This document shows positions 61,915-64,000 of a DNA stretch of 64,000 nt, in pieces. The translations under genes and the position numbers were made by a program. Each line of letters starts with the position of its first letter. The stretch's first letter is position 1. Source of the DNA: Pedobacter sp. MC2016-05 (GTDB lineage Bacteria > Bacteroidota > Bacteroidia > Sphingobacteriales > Sphingobacteriaceae); NCBI RefSeq assembly GCF_026239735.1, contig NZ_JAPIVT010000001.1:620001-684000 (forward strand), written 5' to 3'. The notes beneath the pieces are model-generated. The model searched no databases. It saw only the letters and a list, made by a program, of their open reading frames with translations, and was not told the DNA's origin.

Positions 61915-64000
61915 ATGAGTACACAACAAGCCCAGTTCGCACCAATGATGTTGGGTGAACGATCAAAAAAAACCGAAAACTGGAAGGTTGTATTAAATAG
62001 ATATATTTTTCACTGGCCGTTGTTTTTAATTTCAATCCTGCTCACTATCGGTCTTGCTTTCATTTATCTGAAAAGGTATAAGCCAGTCTATGATGTTAAA
62101 GCAACGATCATTGTAAAGGATAACAGCAAACAGAGTAGTGGAAAGAATGACCTGCTGGATGAAATTGGTATCTCCAACTCTCCTGATCTGATTGAAAACG
62201 AAATCAAGGTTTTAAAATCAAAGCAGCTGCTCAGCAGAATTGTGGATGACCTCCAGCTTTGGGTAACCTATTACCAGAAAGAGGGATTAATTACGAAAAA
62301 TGATGCATTGACCTCTACGGATATGTATCTGGAGAGTCCGGTTAAATTCGTGTTGACGAGTGTTAAGGGCAATCTCAACAATCAAGGTATAAAGATTAAA
62401 TTGATTGATAATAATCATTTTGAACTAATTTCCAAGGATGGAAAGTCAACTGCCCTTTCATTTCACCAGGAATATCACGATAAATTTGGCAACTGGAAAC
62501 TCGTTCCAACTCAAAAGTTAAAAGCATCCAAGGGCAAAACACTTGTCATTTCTCTTACAGATCCTGGGACCAAAGCCTTGGATTTGCAAAAGGGAATAGA
62601 GGCAAGCCTGTCCAGCAAACTGGGAACATCTATTGACTTAGCTGTATCTGATGTGAATGAGCAGAGGGGAAAAGATATTCTCAATGCTGTCATCGCAAAT
62701 TATTATTCTGCAGCAACGACGGGTAAGAACTCTGAGCTAAAGCAAACGCTTGAGTTTTTAGACCAACGGTTGGCCTCGCTTACAAACGAACTTTCTACAG
62801 CAGAAAAAGGTATAGAAGGTTTTAAGAGCAGTAAAGGTTTAACCGATATCAGTTCCCAGTCTGAGATCAGTTTGCAAAATCTCCAGGCCAACGATTCGAA
62901 GCTGAATGAAATCAACCTTCAGCTGAATGTGATCAATGGAGTTGAGCAGTATGTAAATTCATCCCGTGAGGGAAATAAGATTCCATCAACAATCGGAATA
63001 AATGATGCGACCCTGTCTAGCGCTGTTGAACGCTTAAGTGTGATTCAACTTGAACATGATAAGATGGCCGCCAATATGCCTGAAACAAATCCTGAATTTG
63101 ACCCCATCAACAGACAGCTCAAAACAACCAAAGGCGTTATTCAAGAAAGTGTAAGAAACATCAAACAAAATTTGCTTAGTGCCAGAAATAAACTCCAGTC
63201 ATATAACAATCAATTTGAAGCCTCTATTCGGGATATCCCTACAGAAGAGCGTCAGTTGTTAAACATCAAAAGGCAACAGTTAAGTAAGGAAAATACTTAC
63301 ACCTATCTCCTTCAAAAAAGAGAGGAAGCCGCAGTAAAATACGCTTCCAATCTCTCCAATAGCAGAATTGTGGATGATGCTTATGCGGAGACGCCAAAAA
63401 ACAAAAAACCTTTTGTTTTTCTATTGTCATTGGTATTTATGGTTGCAATGCCGGTAGGATTGATCTACGGACGAAATGCATTGTCAGATAAAATTCTGGT
63501 TGCAGAAGACATTACCAAAATTGCTGATGTTAAAATTGTTGGAGAGATTCCCTATCAGGGGGGAAAGGATCCCATTGCCATTAACAGGACTACCGTTAAT
63601 GCGGTCAGTGAGCAGCTCCGGGCATTAAGGATTAAATTATATTACCTGCATAATAGGAAAGAGACTGGCAGGGTAACTTTGGTAACCTCCAGTGTATCAA
63701 AGGAGGGTAAGAGTTTTACGACTGTAAATCTTGCTGCAACGCTTTCCCTTGCGCAGAAAAGAACTGTTGTGCTTGAGCTTGATATGAGAAAACCTAAAAT
63801 TGCGAAGTATTTTAGGTTATCGAATGAGAAAAAAGGCGTAACAGATTATTTAAATAACAATGCCAGTGTTGATGAGATTATACAAAATAGTGGCATTAAC
63901 AAATTCTTAGACGTTATCCCTTGTGGACAGATCGTAGATAACCCATCGGAACTGCTTGAAACCAGGCAGTTAAAGGATCTGATCACAAAACTGGCTGCAA
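61915..64000 (+). CDS. Wzc-like co-polymerase / tyrosine autokinase, 3' end cut by the window
   Basis: The ATG at 61915 is 7 nt after the wza stop, and 695 codons are visible before the right edge. A membrane helix (FHWPLFLISILLTIGLAFIY) precedes the Wzz-type periplasmic domain with LLDEIGISNSPDLIENEIKV. Coiled coil and the GNVR-like region DIPTEERQLLNIKRQQLSKE follow. A second helix (PFVFLLSLVFMVAMPVGLIY) leads to the kinase with Walker A TSSVSKEGKSFTTVNLA (Lys599) and Walker A' VVLELDMRKPKI. Walker B and the tyrosine tail would lie beyond the edge. It is the second wzc in the window and differs from the first. Confidence 0.93.
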   Translation, partial: MSTQQAQFAPMMLGERSKKTENWKVVLNRYIFHWPLFLISILLTIGLAFIYLKRYKPVYDVKATIIVKDNSKQSSGKNDLLDEIGISNSPDLIENEIKVLKSKQLLSRIVDDLQLWVTYYQKEGLITKNDALTSTDMYLESPVKFVLTSVKGNLNNQGIKIKLIDNNHFELISKDGKSTALSFHQEYHDKFGNWKLVPTQKLKASKGKTLVISLTDPGTKALDLQKGIEASLSSKLGTSIDLAVSDVNEQRGKDILNAVIANYYSAATTGKNSELKQTLEFLDQRLASLTNELSTAEKGIEGFKSSKGLTDISSQSEISLQNLQANDSKLNEINLQLNVINGVEQYVNSSREGNKIPSTIGINDATLSSAVERLSVIQLEHDKMAANMPETNPEFDPINRQLKTTKGVIQESVRNIKQNLLSARNKLQSYNNQFEASIRDIPTEERQLLNIKRQQLSKENTYTYLLQKREEAAVKYASNLSNSRIVDDAYAETPKNKKPFVFLLSLVFMVAMPVGLIYGRNALSDKILVAEDITKIADVKIVGEIPYQGGKDPIAINRTTVNAVSEQLRALRIKLYYLHNRKETGRVTLVTSSVSKEGKSFTTVNLAATLSLAQKRTVVLELDMRKPKIAKYFRLSNEKKGVTDYLNNNASVDEIIQNSGINKFLDVIPCGQIVDNPSELLETRQLKDLITKLAA

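Noticed and set aside
1..64000. CRISPR arrays, tRNA/rRNA genes, intact insertion sequences, prophage or conjugation genes
   Set aside because: None seen on reading. Short degenerate stretches are present, but no transposase, integrase or regularly spaced repeat could be supported.

Overview
The window reads as a stretch of a Bacteroidota chromosome, most likely a Sphingobacteriaceae member close to Pedobacter or Mucilaginibacter. The support is indirect: AT-rich DNA, weak or absent Shine-Dalgarno sites, TAnnTTTG-type -7 boxes, PAS/HisKA/REC/HPT hybrid kinases, and Wza/Wzc/Wzx/Wzy exopolysaccharide genes of Bacteroidota type. I saw no rRNA, tRNA, CRISPR array or intact transposase. Almost everything concerns making, exporting or regulating extracellular polysaccharide (EPS).

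Layout. (1) 1-12085 (+): a tightly packed block of glycosyltransferases, a Wzy-like polymerase, two pyruvyl-transferase-family proteins, an FrhB-like flavoprotein, acyltransferases and a WcaI-like transferase. (2) 12630-15764 (-): manC, fcl and gmd, a complete route from mannose-1-phosphate to GDP-L-fucose. (3) 16056-20530: UDP-glucose dehydrogenase, a WcaJ-like initiating phosphoglycosyl transferase (PGT), a 57-residue zinc-ribbon protein on the minus strand, and a sugar-phosphate nucleotidyltransferase. (4) 20958-30018: signalling genes. They are a 1440-residue hybrid kinase, a PGT fused to a degenerate receiver domain, a single-domain response regulator overlapping that PGT, and a divergent second hybrid kinase. 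(5) 30431-36203: a DUF1972-type glycosyltransferase, a hexapeptide acetyltransferase, a NarL-type kinase and regulator, and a third PGT paralogous to the first. (6) 36527-50966: an OmpA-like protein, a beta-helix lipoprotein, then wza-wzc-wzx, glycosyltransferases and a second Wzy, closed by a WecG/TagA transferase. (7) 51222-53841: an orphan ECF sigma factor, a decayed UDP-galactopyranose mutase (glf), and a GT14 transferase. (8) 54758-60529 (-): a CDP-sugar cassette (rfbF, an SDR enzyme, an RfbC-like epimerase, a SAF-domain oxidoreductase) and a glycosyltransferase. (9) 61156 to the edge: a second wza-wzc pair, the second gene cut by the window end.

How it works together. Nucleotide-sugar genes supply GDP-fucose, UDP-glucuronate and a CDP-sugar. 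Three PGTs start repeat units on undecaprenyl phosphate, glycosyltransferases extend them, Wzx flips, Wzy polymerises, and Wza/Wzc export. Kinases and regulators are interleaved with the biosynthetic genes, and one receiver-like domain is fused to an initiating enzyme.

Most notable: a leader element with the core GGGCTATTG sits upstream of four separate transcription units (30431, 34015, 58635 and 61156), always in the same orientation as the gene. Other points of interest are the receiver-PGT fusion with its four-cysteine insert, the unannotated zinc-ribbon gene, the unusual CDP-sugar cassette, the glf pseudogene, and a 22-nt motif shared by the sigma-factor and wza upstream regions.
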